A DNA stretch of 64,000 bases from Vibrio methylphosphonaticus (GTDB lineage Bacteria; Pseudomonadota; Gammaproteobacteria; Enterobacterales; Vibrionaceae), in NCBI RefSeq assembly GCF_023634655.1, contig NZ_JAMKMS010000010.1:107244-171243 (forward strand), read 5' to 3'. Both the position numbers and the translations under genes were made by a program. Below are positions 16,502-24,468 of this stretch, one piece after another. The notes beneath the pieces are model-generated. The model saw only the letters and a list, made by a program, of their open reading frames with translations, was not told where the DNA came from and ran no database searches. Within the stretch, counting starts at the first letter, position 1; each line of letters begins with the position of its first letter.

Positions 16502-17632
16502 ATGGATTTATTACTGGTATTAACTTACGCAGCACTGTGTATTGCCATTTTCAAAATTTTTAAAATCCCACTCAACAAGTGGACCGTTCCTACCGCCGTA
16601 TTGGGTGGCGTTGTTCTCATCGGTACACTTATCTTATTAATGAACTATAACCACCCGTTTACGCAAGTTGGCGGTCAGTTTTATAGTACTACTCCTATCG
16701 TTTCCAGTGTTCGAGGCAAAGTTGTTGAAGTCAACGTAGAAGCCAACCAGGAAATGAAAAAAGGCGATGTCATGCTAAGAATTGACCCGATTCCTTATGA
16801 AGCGGAAGTCATTAAAGCTAAAGCAGCGCTCGCCGATGCCAATCAAGATGTATTGCAACTCGAGAGTGATTATAAAGCGGCGCAGTCCGATACGATTAAA
16901 GCCGTAGCCGAGCGTGACAAAGCAGAGCGAGAGTTTGCTCGTTATCAAAAAGGCTTCAAACGAGGCGCATTTACTGAGCAACAAGTCGATACACGTCGTC
17001 AATCATTCAAGGCAAACCAAGCGGCACTTGAAGCTGCAGAAGCGAAAGAAGAAAGCTCGAGACTCGCGTTTGAGTCACAAATATTTGGCGAGAATACAAC
17101 TGTTGCTCAGTTAAAAGCCGCATTAATTCAAGCCGAATTTAACCTAAGAGAAACGGTTGTCCGTGCCCCTACTGATGGCTATGTCACTCAATTGGCACTT
17201 AGACCCGGCATGATGGCAGTACCGCTACCTTTGGTACCACTAATGACATTCGTGCATAAAGAAGAAGAATACTTTGTCGGGGCATTTCGACAAAACTCGT
17301 TGCAACGCCTTAAACCTGGCTTTGAAGCAGAATTCTTATTTAGAGCACTGCCGGGGAAAGTCTTCAAAGGTAAAATCGTAGAAGTGTTACCGACCATTGC
17401 TGAAGGTCAAATTAGTGCAAGCGGCACACTGAGAAGTACGCAAACATTCAATACCACGGGTCGTGCTATGGTGAAACTAGTGCTCGATGATGATATGAGT
17501 GAATACGTACTCCCTACTGGCTCCAATGCCGAGATTGCGATTTATTCCGATAGTTTCAAACATGTTTCGATTATGCGAAAAGTATTGATTCGTATGAAAA
17601 GTTGGCAAAATTACCTCTACTTGGATCACTAA
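16502..17632 (+). CDS. HlyD-family membrane fusion protein (YiaV/YibH-like)
   Basis: This 376-residue periplasmic adaptor has one or two N-terminal membrane segments (to about residue 50). The split lipoyl domain follows ('VSSVRGKVVEVNVEANQEMKKGDVMLRIDP' region, rejoined near 'VRAPTDGYVTQLALRPG'), then a long alpha-helical hairpin (residues about 100-205) and a beta-barrel domain. Length and partner match E. coli YiaV/YibH (378 residues). No outer-membrane channel or pump gene is adjacent. A hairpin terminator follows at 17723. Confidence 0.88.
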   Translation: MDLLLVLTYAALCIAIFKIFKIPLNKWTVPTAVLGGVVLIGTLILLMNYNHPFTQVGGQFYSTTPIVSSVRGKVVEVNVEANQEMKKGDVMLRIDPIPYEAEVIKAKAALADANQDVLQLESDYKAAQSDTIKAVAERDKAEREFARYQKGFKRGAFTEQQVDTRRQSFKANQAALEAAEAKEESSRLAFESQIFGENTTVAQLKAALIQAEFNLRETVVRAPTDGYVTQLALRPGMMAVPLPLVPLMTFVHKEEEYFVGAFRQNSLQRLKPGFEAEFLFRALPGKVFKGKIVEVLPTIAEGQISASGTLRSTQTFNTTGRAMVKLVLDDDMSEYVLPTGSNAEIAIYSDSFKHVSIMRKVLIRMKSWQNYLYLDH

Positions 17633-17722
17633 GATCAGCTCTGTGTCCTCCGGTGAAGAGCACCGTTCTTAGCCATAATGATGGTAAGTACCCAACCGAA
17701 TAATCGTTAAGTAGCAAACAAT

Positions 17723-17754
17723 AAGAATGGCAACCCTAGGGTTGCCATTCTTTT
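17723..17754. terminator. Bidirectional terminator between convergent genes
   Basis: AAGAATGGCAACCC and its exact complement GGGTTGCCATTCTT form a near-loopless palindrome followed by TTC/T bases. It separates the rightward HlyD gene from the leftward isomerase gene. Confidence 0.75.
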
Positions 17755-17780
17755 CTCTATCACTATTGCTATTACTATTA

Positions 17781-17804
17781 CTGTAGCTGTAGCTGTAGCT
17801 GTAG
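17781..17804. repeat. Hexamer array (CTGTAG)x4
   Basis: Four perfect CTGTAG units, in the gap downstream of the leftward isomerase gene. The array abuts a second hexamer array of different sequence. Confidence 0.85.
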
Positions 17805-17807
17805 CTC

Positions 17808-17837
17808 GAGTATGAGTATGAGTATGAGTATGAGTAT
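17808..17837. repeat. Hexamer array (GAGTAT)x5
   Basis: Five perfect GAGTAT units followed by one GAGTAG. It ends 14 bp before the isomerase stop codon. The out-of-frame His-Thr repeat peptide it encodes on the other strand is an artefact of the repeat. Confidence 0.85.
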
Positions 17838-17851
17838 GAGTAGGGTAACGA

Positions 17852-18493
17852 TTAATCCAATAACGTACGTACGTATTGCTCAATTTCTGGCACTTGGCAA
17901 TGCTCAAAGAAACATTGTTGGAATCGTTCACCTGTCACTGCTGTTCTGACCAAATCAACATCAATGGCTTTTAGCGTGTCTAAGTAGTTTTCTTTAACTA
18001 CTGCCGCTTTAACATCATTTAAAATGCCAGCATTACGTTGTTGTGGTTCAGCACGTTCAAGTGGATAACCTTGGCCACGCTCACCAGTGGTAAATGCTTT
18101 TTCAAAAATATAGCGTACATTCAGTTCCGCGCCCCAACCGTAACCTTTTGCAAATGCTAAAGACAACGCGTTGCCGTTGTTAATTTGGTTGAATAAGAAT
18201 GCATCTGATGGCTCTAGGCAGTAACCACACACAATACCCGGATGGATATTAAGTGACATCATTGCACCTTGACCAGTACCACAACCTGTCACAACAAAAT
18301 CAACGGCTTTCGAGTTTACAAGGATACTTGCCATGATACCTAGATGGATATAAGTAAGATGATGATCATTTTCATCACTCATACCAACGTTGAATACAGC
18401 ATGGTCTAGTGGTGCAACCACGTTAGTCAGTTCGTTGTAAACCACTGCGTTTTTACCCGCTTGGCTGTTTTCCATCATCAATGCAATTTTCAT
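17852..18493 (-). CDS. RpiB/LacAB-family isomerase, probably for 4-deoxy-5-ketouronate
   Basis: This 213-residue protein has the RpiB/LacA/LacB fold signature: a short N-terminal 'MKIALMMENSQAGKN' strand-loop, and 'FVVTGCGTGQGAMMSLN' with the catalytic Cys and the Gly-rich phosphate-like loop. It lies in a hexuronate gene set that has kduD but no kduI. RpiB-family DhuI isomerases of glycosaminoglycan degraders interconvert 4-deoxy-5-ketouronate before a dehydrogenase step. A DhuI-like role replacing KduI therefore fits best. A pentose-phosphate or galactose-6-phosphate role is less likely because true RpiB proteins are about 150 residues. Confidence 0.78.
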   Translation of the reverse strand: MKIALMMENSQAGKNAVVYNELTNVVAPLDHAVFNVGMSDENDHHLTYIHLGIMASILVNSKAVDFVVTGCGTGQGAMMSLNIHPGIVCGYCLEPSDAFLFNQINNGNALSLAFAKGYGWGAELNVRYIFEKAFTTGERGQGYPLERAEPQQRNAGILNDVKAAVVKENYLDTLKAIDVDLVRTAVTGERFQQCFFEHCQVPEIEQYVRTLLD

Positions 18494-18593
18494 TTGTTTC
18501 TCCCGCTATATTGCGAATCAAAAGTTATAACTAAAATATTTTTATCACTTAGCATGAAACTATCATAGCCGATTAAATCGATATCATGCTGTC

Positions 18594-18609
18594 TGGAGTA
18601 AGCTCCAGT
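18594..18609. promoter_or_regulatory. Tight palindrome upstream of the isomerase gene
   Basis: CTGGAG-TAAG-CTCCAG is a perfect 6-bp stem with a 4-base loop, about 100 bp before the isomerase start. With no T-run it is more likely an operator or leader hairpin than a terminator. It lies between the gene and the TTTATC array. Confidence 0.35.
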
Positions 18610-18650
18610 AGTGTGACGGTTTCGCCTACACGCGGTCGCTGAGTCTTATC

Positions 18651-18692
18651 TTTATCTTTATCTTTATCTTTATCTTTATCTTTATCTTTATC
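18651..18692. repeat. Hexamer array (TTTATC)x7
   Basis: Seven perfect TTTATC units, preceded by an imperfect CTTATC at 18645. The array lies 158-199 bp upstream of the leftward isomerase start, in its likely promoter region. Changes in copy number would alter promoter spacing by about half a helical turn per unit. Confidence 0.9.
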
Positions 18693-18825
18693 TAGAGAGA
18701 CTAATAGCAACAACCATCCAATTACAATGTCACGCAAGATATTGCTTACTCATATTTTTACTTTCGAGGAGCGCTATTTGTGTAAGACGTTTTGCTGTCC
18801 GCTCTCTTGCCATAATAGCGATTAG

Positions 18826-19344
18826 CTAACCTGACGAGACGGTGTTTAGGTTGCGCTTATCACGATATAAGCGAGCAATCGTCAATAGGTTCATCATAAT
18901 GACAGACGCTTCAAGTAAGCTCCCACCGATTGACCCTATCGAAATATTATTGATAAGCCAACACGTAGCACCAAGCAAGAATCATAAGCGTAAAGGAATA
19001 CCCTTTAATAAAAAAATAGAGATGGTTCCGATAACCGTGCCTGCAATTGGCCATAATTGCCATGCATCTTGAGCTAACGTCACGCCCACCACCACACTGA
19101 TAATCACAAACAATGCCGCGACCCATAATGAACGGGTGTAAATCGCTATTCCGGTTCTAAAAGTGGACAATAGCGCGCTTGCCGCAGACACCATCGAACC
19201 CATTAAGACAAAGTGAACCAGATGGTTAAGGTTAAGTAACAGCATCAGAATCTTGAGCCTCTTGTCGTCTTTTTGATAAAACGTCGACATACCCAGCGCA
19301 AAGCTAATTAAGCCAAAAACTTGTGCTGTTACTTCCTCCACCAT
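18826..19344 (-). pseudogene. ygjV: ygjV-like membrane protein gene with an in-frame TGA
   Basis: The frame from 19344 gives 120 residues of a YgjV-family inner-membrane protein ('VFGLISFALGMSTFYQKDDKRLK', 'LNLNHLVHFVLMGS') and hits TGA at 18982-18984. The same frame continues past it with family-like sequence ('FLLGATCWLINNISIGSIGG', then 'SLLEASVIMMNLLTIARLY') to TAG at 18826-18828. The restored product would be about 172 residues, near the usual 180. A single nonsense change in otherwise intact sequence points to a recent pseudogene, a truncated but functional product, or a sequence error. It sits between kduD and the isomerase on the same strand, so it is part of the uronate operon. Confidence 0.8.
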
Positions 19345-19365
19345 CTCAATAATTCTCTTTGTGTA

Positions 19366-20127
19366 TTAACGCGCTAACCAACCGCCATCTACGGCAATGG
19401 TATAGCCATTAATGTAATCAGACGCTGACGACGCTAGGAATACACATGGGCCAGCAACATCAAGTGGTGTACCCCAACGGTTTGCAGGAATGCGTTCTAA
19501 AATCGCTTTATTACGGTCTGCATCTTCACGCAATGCTTGCGTGTTATTCGTTGCCATGTAGCCAGGGGCAATAGCATTAACGTTAATATTGTGGCTTGCC
19601 CATTCATTTGCCATGGCACGTGTGATGCCCATAACTGCACTTTTTGACGCAGTGTAAGATGGCACACGAATACCACCTTGATAAGAAAGCATTGACGCAA
19701 TGTTAATGATCTTACCGCCATTACCTTGTGCCATAAACTGCTTAGCGGCCGCTTGAGACATGAAGAAAACAGTCTTAGAGTTAATGTTCATCACATCATC
19801 CCAATCCCGCTCAGAGAAATTGATCGCATCTTCACGGCGAATAATACCCGCGTTGTTCACTAGCACGTCGATTCGACCAAACGCAGTCACCGCTTTATCA
19901 ATAACCGTTGGGATATCTTCTTGCTTGAGTAGATTCGCACGTACATCTAAGAAAGTATGACCCGCAGCCTGCATTTTTTCGATGGTCTCAGTTGGCTCTA
20001 CGTAGTTAACACCCACTACTTTACAGCCAGCTTCCGCTAAACCTAGCGCCATACCTTGACCTAAGCCAGTATCGCAACCAGTAACAATCGCAACCTTACC
20101 GCTTAAATTAAATGAATCTAACATCAT
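19366..20127 (-). CDS. kduD: 2-dehydro-3-deoxy-D-gluconate 5-dehydrogenase
   Basis: This short-chain dehydrogenase of about 253 residues reduces 2,5-diketo-3-deoxygluconate to KDG with NADH. 'GKVAIVTGCDTGLGQGMALG' is the Rossmann loop, NNAG is present, the catalytic Ser lies in 'NIASMLSYQGG', and YTASK holds the Tyr/Lys pair. Long stretches match E. coli KduD as I recall it. The ATG at 20127 follows AAGGAAA and gives an E. coli-like N-terminus. kdgR is divergent, with a KdgR-like box between. In the pathway it acts after the isomerase and before kdgK and eda. Confidence 0.95.
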   Translation of the reverse strand: MMLDSFNLSGKVAIVTGCDTGLGQGMALGLAEAGCKVVGVNYVEPTETIEKMQAAGHTFLDVRANLLKQEDIPTVIDKAVTAFGRIDVLVNNAGIIRREDAINFSERDWDDVMNINSKTVFFMSQAAAKQFMAQGNGGKIINIASMLSYQGGIRVPSYTASKSAVMGITRAMANEWASHNINVNAIAPGYMATNNTQALREDADRNKAILERIPANRWGTPLDVAGPCVFLASSASDYINGYTIAVDGGWLAR

Positions 20128-20226
20128 TTTCCTTTTCCTCAACTTATGATTGTCATCGTAGCGATGTGTATCGCTGACTGAATATGTGATTACAATAAAT
20201 CAATAAAACACCTTTAGCAATATTTT

Positions 20227-20241
20227 TAAAACATCATTTCA
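20227..20241. promoter_or_regulatory. KdgR-type operator candidate
   Basis: TAAAACATCATTTCA matches the KdgR consensus TGAAACANTGTTTCA at 11 of 14 fixed positions. It is roughly palindromic. It lies between divergent kduD and kdgR, about 100 bp upstream of kduD, in the expected place for repression by the adjacent regulator. Assessed by eye only. Confidence 0.5.
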
Positions 20242-20371
20242 AAAATATTTTTCAAAACCAAAAGCAAATGTGAAGCACTTCTCAATTGAATCATTTTTTC
20301 TAAAAAGGCTTTTTAAAAATAGTGAACAGTGTTAGCGTTCGCTTGTTAGCCATAATGAGAAAGGAATGAAC

Positions 20372-21154
20372 ATGGAGAAATCCACGCAGCCTGAAGCCGT
20401 TTCTTCGGTATTAAAAGTATTCAATATTCTAGAGTCATTAGGTGACCAAAAAGAGATCAGTGTTTCCGACCTGTCACAACGTCTAATGATGTCTAAAGCC
20501 ACCACTTATCGATTTTTACAAACGATGAAAGGGCTTGGCTATGTCTCCCAACAAGGTGAGGCTGACAAATATTCATTAACATTGAAGATGTTTGAACTGG
20601 GTTCAAAATCGCTAGAGTGGGTTGATCTCGTTGAGCTAGCGGAAAAAGAAATGCGTGTTATTTCAGAAGAAACCAATGAGACCATTCACCTGGGTGCATT
20701 GGATCATGGCTCTATCATCTATATTCATAAAATAGACTCTAGTCATGCATTAAGGATGCACTCTAGAGTCGGGCGCCGAAACCCATTACACACAACGGCA
20801 ATCGGTAAGGTACTGCTAGCAGAGCGTGATGAAGCCTTTATTCGTCATGCATTAATCGATGCCGAATTTGTCAAAAGCACGCCCAATACACTGGAAAATA
20901 TCGAACAGCTTCTTCAAGAGTTGAGTCTGGTCAAACAACAGCACTTTGGTGAAGATAACGAAGAGCAAGAGCCTGGTCTGCGTTGTATTGCCGCCCCAGT
21001 CTACGATCGCTTTGGTACCGTTATTGCTGGTGTATCGATCTCCTTCCCCACCATTCGTTTCGACGAAAATAGAAAAGATCATTATGTGCATCTGTTACAC
21101 CAAGCCGGCAAACATATTTCCGAGCATTTAGGGTTCAACAACTACCCTGTGTAA
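20372..21154 (+). CDS. kdgR: IclR-family repressor KdgR
   Basis: This is a 260-residue IclR-family regulator. An N-terminal winged helix ('SVSDLSQRLMMSKATTYRFLQTMK') is followed by a KDG-sensing effector domain ('ETIHLGALDHGSIIYIHKID', 'SRVGRRNPLHTTAIGK', 'GEDNEEQEPGLRCIAAPV'). Large blocks are the same as E. coli KdgR from memory. The ATG at 20372 was chosen because AAGGA lies six bases upstream. It diverges from kduD and faces the eda/kdgK genes across a shared terminator. It most likely represses both uronate operons until KDG accumulates. Confidence 0.93.
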   Translation: MEKSTQPEAVSSVLKVFNILESLGDQKEISVSDLSQRLMMSKATTYRFLQTMKGLGYVSQQGEADKYSLTLKMFELGSKSLEWVDLVELAEKEMRVISEETNETIHLGALDHGSIIYIHKIDSSHALRMHSRVGRRNPLHTTAIGKVLLAERDEAFIRHALIDAEFVKSTPNTLENIEQLLQELSLVKQQHFGEDNEEQEPGLRCIAAPVYDRFGTVIAGVSISFPTIRFDENRKDHYVHLLHQAGKHISEHLGFNNYPV

Positions 21155-21173
21155 CTCACGTTCAACCGACGAT

Positions 21174-21212
21174 AAAAAAGCAGCCTACATCAATACGATG
21201 CGGCTGCTTTTT
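21174..21212. terminator. Bidirectional terminator between kdgR and eda
   Basis: AAAAAAGCAGCC and GGCTGCTTTTT pair around a short loop, with A- and T-runs on the two sides, so it can serve both convergent transcripts. Confidence 0.85.
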
Positions 21213-21265
21213 CTATCATCGGAATCATTATCAAAAGCCACCCCAACGAGCGCAGCGGCTTTCAA

Positions 21266-21889
21266 TCAATTTACGTGAGCAACCGCATCTTTGACCAATG
21301 CGCCAAGCTCGTCCCATCGACCTTCGTCGATAAGCGTCGTTGGTACCATCCACGTACCACCACAGGCTAGTACTGACGGAATAGACAGGTAGTCATCAAC
21401 ATTATTAAGGCTAACTCCACCGGTCGGCATGAATTTAACAGGATACACTGCGGTTAGCGCTTTAAGCATTCCCACACCACCTGATGGTTCCGCTGGGAAG
21501 AATTTCAATGTACGTAATCCCATCTCCATCGCTTGCTCAACCAAGCTCGGGTTGTTAACACCCGGAACAATTGGCATGTTCTTATCAATACAGTATTGAA
21601 CTGTTCTTGGGTTGAAGCCAGGACTAACAATAAAGTCGACGCCAGCATCGATAGCCTGATCAACTTGCTCATTGGTTAGCACCGTACCAGCACCGATTAA
21701 CATCTCTGGGAACGCCTTACGCATCGCAGCAATGGCATCCACCGCGCACGCTGTTCTGAACGTAATTTCAGCACAAGGCATGCCGTTTTCAACCAACGCC
21801 TTACCTAGTGGAACAGCATCTTCAACCTTGTTAATAGCAATAACTGGGATGACTTTTAAGTCCGCTAGTTTTTCATTCAATGTTGTCAT
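21266..21889 (-). CDS. eda: KHG/KDPG aldolase
   Basis: This 207-residue class I aldolase splits 2-keto-3-deoxy-6-phosphogluconate to pyruvate and glyceraldehyde-3-phosphate. Family marks are 'CAEITFRTACAVDAI', 'GAGTVLTNEQVDQAIDAGVD', 'FIVSPGFNPRTVQYC' and 'LKFFPAEPSGGVG' with the Schiff-base Lys. 'FMPTGGVSLNNVDDYL' is the phosphate-binding end. The kdgK stop overlaps its TAGGAC ribosome site (nine bases between genes), so kdgK-eda is an operon and this is the last step of uronate breakdown. The strain may have another eda linked to edd. Confidence 0.95.
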   Translation of the reverse strand: MTTLNEKLADLKVIPVIAINKVEDAVPLGKALVENGMPCAEITFRTACAVDAIAAMRKAFPEMLIGAGTVLTNEQVDQAIDAGVDFIVSPGFNPRTVQYCIDKNMPIVPGVNNPSLVEQAMEMGLRTLKFFPAEPSGGVGMLKALTAVYPVKFMPTGGVSLNNVDDYLSIPSVLACGGTWMVPTTLIDEGRWDELGALVKDAVAHVN

Positions 21890-21898
21890 TTTTTTGTC

Positions 21899-22831
21899 CT
21901 ACGAATCGAGTTCTGGTGTTTCATTTTTTGGAATCACTGCGCCTCGGTGCTGGATAACCGCACCCGCAACTTTATGGCCCATAGCAGCAGATGCAACAGC
22001 GCTGCCACCAGTGAGTCGCTTGGCAAGGTAACCGGCACTAAACGAATCTCCTGCAGCCGTTGTATCCACAACATGGCTAATCGGTTTTGGCGCGACACTT
22101 ATCGTTTCATTGCCGCTGTATATTAAGCAGTCTTCCGCGCCACGTTTGATCGCAATCTCAGTAACACCCGCTTGAGAGGTGCGTTCTATACACTGCTCAA
22201 CAACGTCATCACCGAATAATGCTTGATCATCGTCAAACGTTAATAACGCCGTGTCCGTGTAACTTAGCATTGTTTTATAAGTGTCAGCAGCAAACGCTTG
22301 ATCTTGCCACAGTTTCGGGCGGTAATTGTTATCGAAAAACACTTTGCCACCGCGCGTTTTGAATGCTCTCAAGAATTCAAACAGCTTGTGGCGACCGTGG
22401 TCTGTTAAGATCGCGAGTGTGATTCCGCTTAGATACACTGCATCATAACTTAATAAGGTTTCTAGCAGGCGATCCGACTCTGGTTGGTCAAAAACGTATT
22501 TTGCCGCTGCGTCACTACGCCAATAAAAGAAACTTCGCTCACCCGTTTGGTCAGTTTCAATATGATATAGGCCTGGCATTTTATCATTTAGCTTGAGGAT
22601 TAAATGCGTGTCCACCCCTTCTTGCTGCCAAGCATTCATCATTTGAGTAGAGAAAGGGTCCTGACCTAACGCGGTCACATAACTGACGGTGAGATCGTGT
22701 TGCTGAGTAAGACGAGAAAGATAGAGTGCCGTATTCAAGGTGTCACCACCAAAACTCTGTTTGAGTAGCTCGCCGTTACGTTGCAGTTCCACCATGCATT
22801 CGCCAATGATGGCTATTTTGTATTGGGTCAT
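21899..22831 (-). CDS. kdgK: 2-keto-3-deoxygluconate kinase
   Basis: This 310-residue PfkB/ribokinase-family sugar kinase phosphorylates KDG to KDPG for Eda. It shows the N-terminal 'IIGECMVELQRNGE' strand and 'FGGDTLNTALYLSRL' substrate loop. Near the C-terminus is the DTTAAGDSFSAGY signature with the catalytic Asp and anion hole. The length is typical. It is first in the kdgK-eda operon. The ribosome site before the ATG is weak. A seven-base repeat array lies 107-183 bp upstream of the start. Confidence 0.94.
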   Translation of the reverse strand: MTQYKIAIIGECMVELQRNGELLKQSFGGDTLNTALYLSRLTQQHDLTVSYVTALGQDPFSTQMMNAWQQEGVDTHLILKLNDKMPGLYHIETDQTGERSFFYWRSDAAAKYVFDQPESDRLLETLLSYDAVYLSGITLAILTDHGRHKLFEFLRAFKTRGGKVFFDNNYRPKLWQDQAFAADTYKTMLSYTDTALLTFDDDQALFGDDVVEQCIERTSQAGVTEIAIKRGAEDCLIYSGNETISVAPKPISHVVDTTAAGDSFSAGYLAKRLTGGSAVASAAMGHKVAGAVIQHRGAVIPKNETPELDS

Positions 22832-22937
22832 AATTGGCTGTCCAGTTGTGTTCTATTCAATATTAAATTGCCGCTGCTATAAAAACAGCTCATGTTCAGC
22901 GATGCTTGATCGCCCTGATTTTTTCACTCACCACCAA

Positions 22938-23014
22938 CTATTGGCTATTGGCTATTGGCTATTGGCTATTGGCTATTGGCTATTGGCTATTAACCATTAA
23001 CCATTAACCATTAA
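22938..23014. repeat. Compound heptamer array: (CTATTGG)x7 plus (CYATTAA)x4
   Basis: Seven perfect CTATTGG units (22938-22986) continue without a break into CTATTAA and three CCATTAA units (22987-23014). All keep the 7-bp register, so the second block is a variant of the first. It lies upstream of the leftward kdgK-eda operon, where copy number could change promoter geometry. Confidence 0.92.
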
Positions 23015-23129
23015 CAATCCGAAAGGTTGAATCTATTTTTATGAAATGGCGGTTCAATAAATCCAATCATACCAGTAATCATAACTCGGTTGTAGCGTTT
23101 ATTCCCCTTATCCTTGTGATGTAACACAT

Positions 23130-23154
23130 AAAAAAGGCAGCCTAAAAGGCTGCC
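23130..23154 (-). terminator. Terminator after the MFS gene
   Basis: On the minus strand GGCAGCC, TTTTA loop, GGCTGCC is followed by a run of six T. It lies about 70 bp after the stop of the leftward MFS gene. Confidence 0.85.
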
Positions 23155-23221
23155 TACACATATCAATTACCCTATACCGTCAGGTGCAGTTTTGGTCATC
23201 AGCGACACAATCACCACTTGA

Positions 23222-24409
23222 TCAATTCCACTTTAGTACTCGTACTTCATTCCCTTCTTCTGGGTTTCTAGGAATATTCAATGACAGCACCAATGACACC
23301 ATCGCCATAGCGGCACCGATATAGAACACACTAGACGGCGACACGAGCCAAATCACACCAAACGTTATTGGAATGACGACTGCAGCGATATGATTGATCG
23401 TAAACGACACGCCAGCCGTTGACGCCATGTCTGCAGGGTCCGCAATCTTTTGAAAGTAGGTTTTAATTGCTAGTGCAAGTGCAAAAAACAGATGATCAAT
23501 AACATATAACGCTGCCGCCCATTCCGCCGTTTGTACAAGTCCGTAACCAACGAACACAAAGATCAAGCCAATGTATTCGAAAATAAGGGCTTTTCTCTCA
23601 CCTACAATGCCAATAAAGCGACCGATTTTTTTCGCAAACAAGAAATTAAACAAGTAGTTAATTAAAAATAGTAACGTGATATCCGCCACGCTGTAGCCAA
23701 ATTTCTCTACCATTAAAAAACCGGCAAAAACGGTAAATATCTGTCGTCTTGCACCACTCATAAAAGTCAGGGCGTAATACAACCAGTAGCGCTTGCGTAA
23801 TACCAATTTCTTATTTTGTGGCGTTTCTGTTTTAAACTGAGGAAACGCAAAGGCAATAACCAGCACCAACACAAAGCCAATACCACCTGAAATTCCATAG
23901 ACCCAAATGTAGTCCAATGCAAAAATTTCCAGCATTACCCATAACGCGCCATAAGTCAGCAACGATGCTAATGCACCAATAGAGATGAGTTTCCCCAGCA
24001 CTTCAGGCGCTTCTTCTTTACTCAACCATTGTAGGGATAAAGACTGTTTTAACGTTTCAAAATAATGGAAGCCGGTAGACATAATAAATGTGGTGATCAG
24101 CAGCCCGGCAACCGACGGGAAGAAACCTGTAATGGCAGTGCCCAACGTTAACATGAGCAGGGAAAGCACCATAAACTTCTGCTCTTTGATGAACAACAGC
24201 ACAAACACCACGGTAAATGCCAGAAACCCCGGTATTTCTCGAACACTTTGCAGCAAACCAATATCTGCGCCATCGAAGTTCGCCTTTTCGATGACAAAGT
24301 TATTCAACAGCGCCATCCAACTGGAAAATGCGATAGGAACAATAATCGAAATGATAATGAGAAAGTTTTGTGGCGTTCGCCAATCTTGTGATTTATGGCT
24401 AGATAACAT
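23222..24409 (-). CDS. MFS transporter next to the uronate genes
   Basis: This 395-residue protein has about eleven or twelve hydrophobic helices and the MFS two-bundle layout. The cytoplasmic central loop contains 'FPQFKTETPQNKKLVLRKRYW'. The substrate is not readable. Its position beside kdgK-eda, with its own terminator, suggests uptake of a uronate, KDG or an oligosaccharide product, but it could be unrelated. No KdgR-like box was found upstream. The start ATG (24409) is preceded by a weak AGGAAAAT-type site. Confidence 0.8.
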   Translation of the reverse strand: MLSSHKSQDWRTPQNFLIIISIIVPIAFSSWMALLNNFVIEKANFDGADIGLLQSVREIPGFLAFTVVFVLLFIKEQKFMVLSLLMLTLGTAITGFFPSVAGLLITTFIMSTGFHYFETLKQSLSLQWLSKEEAPEVLGKLISIGALASLLTYGALWVMLEIFALDYIWVYGISGGIGFVLVLVIAFAFPQFKTETPQNKKLVLRKRYWLYYALTFMSGARRQIFTVFAGFLMVEKFGYSVADITLLFLINYLFNFLFAKKIGRFIGIVGERKALIFEYIGLIFVFVGYGLVQTAEWAAALYVIDHLFFALALAIKTYFQKIADPADMASTAGVSFTINHIAAVVIPITFGVIWLVSPSSVFYIGAAMAMVSLVLSLNIPRNPEEGNEVRVLKWN

Positions 24410-24468
24410 GATTATTTTCCTGAAGTACTGATACTATTGAACTGACCGATGCTCGTTCTGTTATTCGA

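Noticed and set aside
17707..17931. Leftward frame encoding a His-Thr and Ala-Thr repeat peptide
   Set aside because: It is produced by reading the GAGTAT and CTGTAG arrays and overlaps the isomerase gene end; no ribosome site, so a repeat artefact.
18645..18692. CRISPR array
   Set aside because: All repeat arrays in the window have units of 4-21 bp without spacers, and no cas genes are present.
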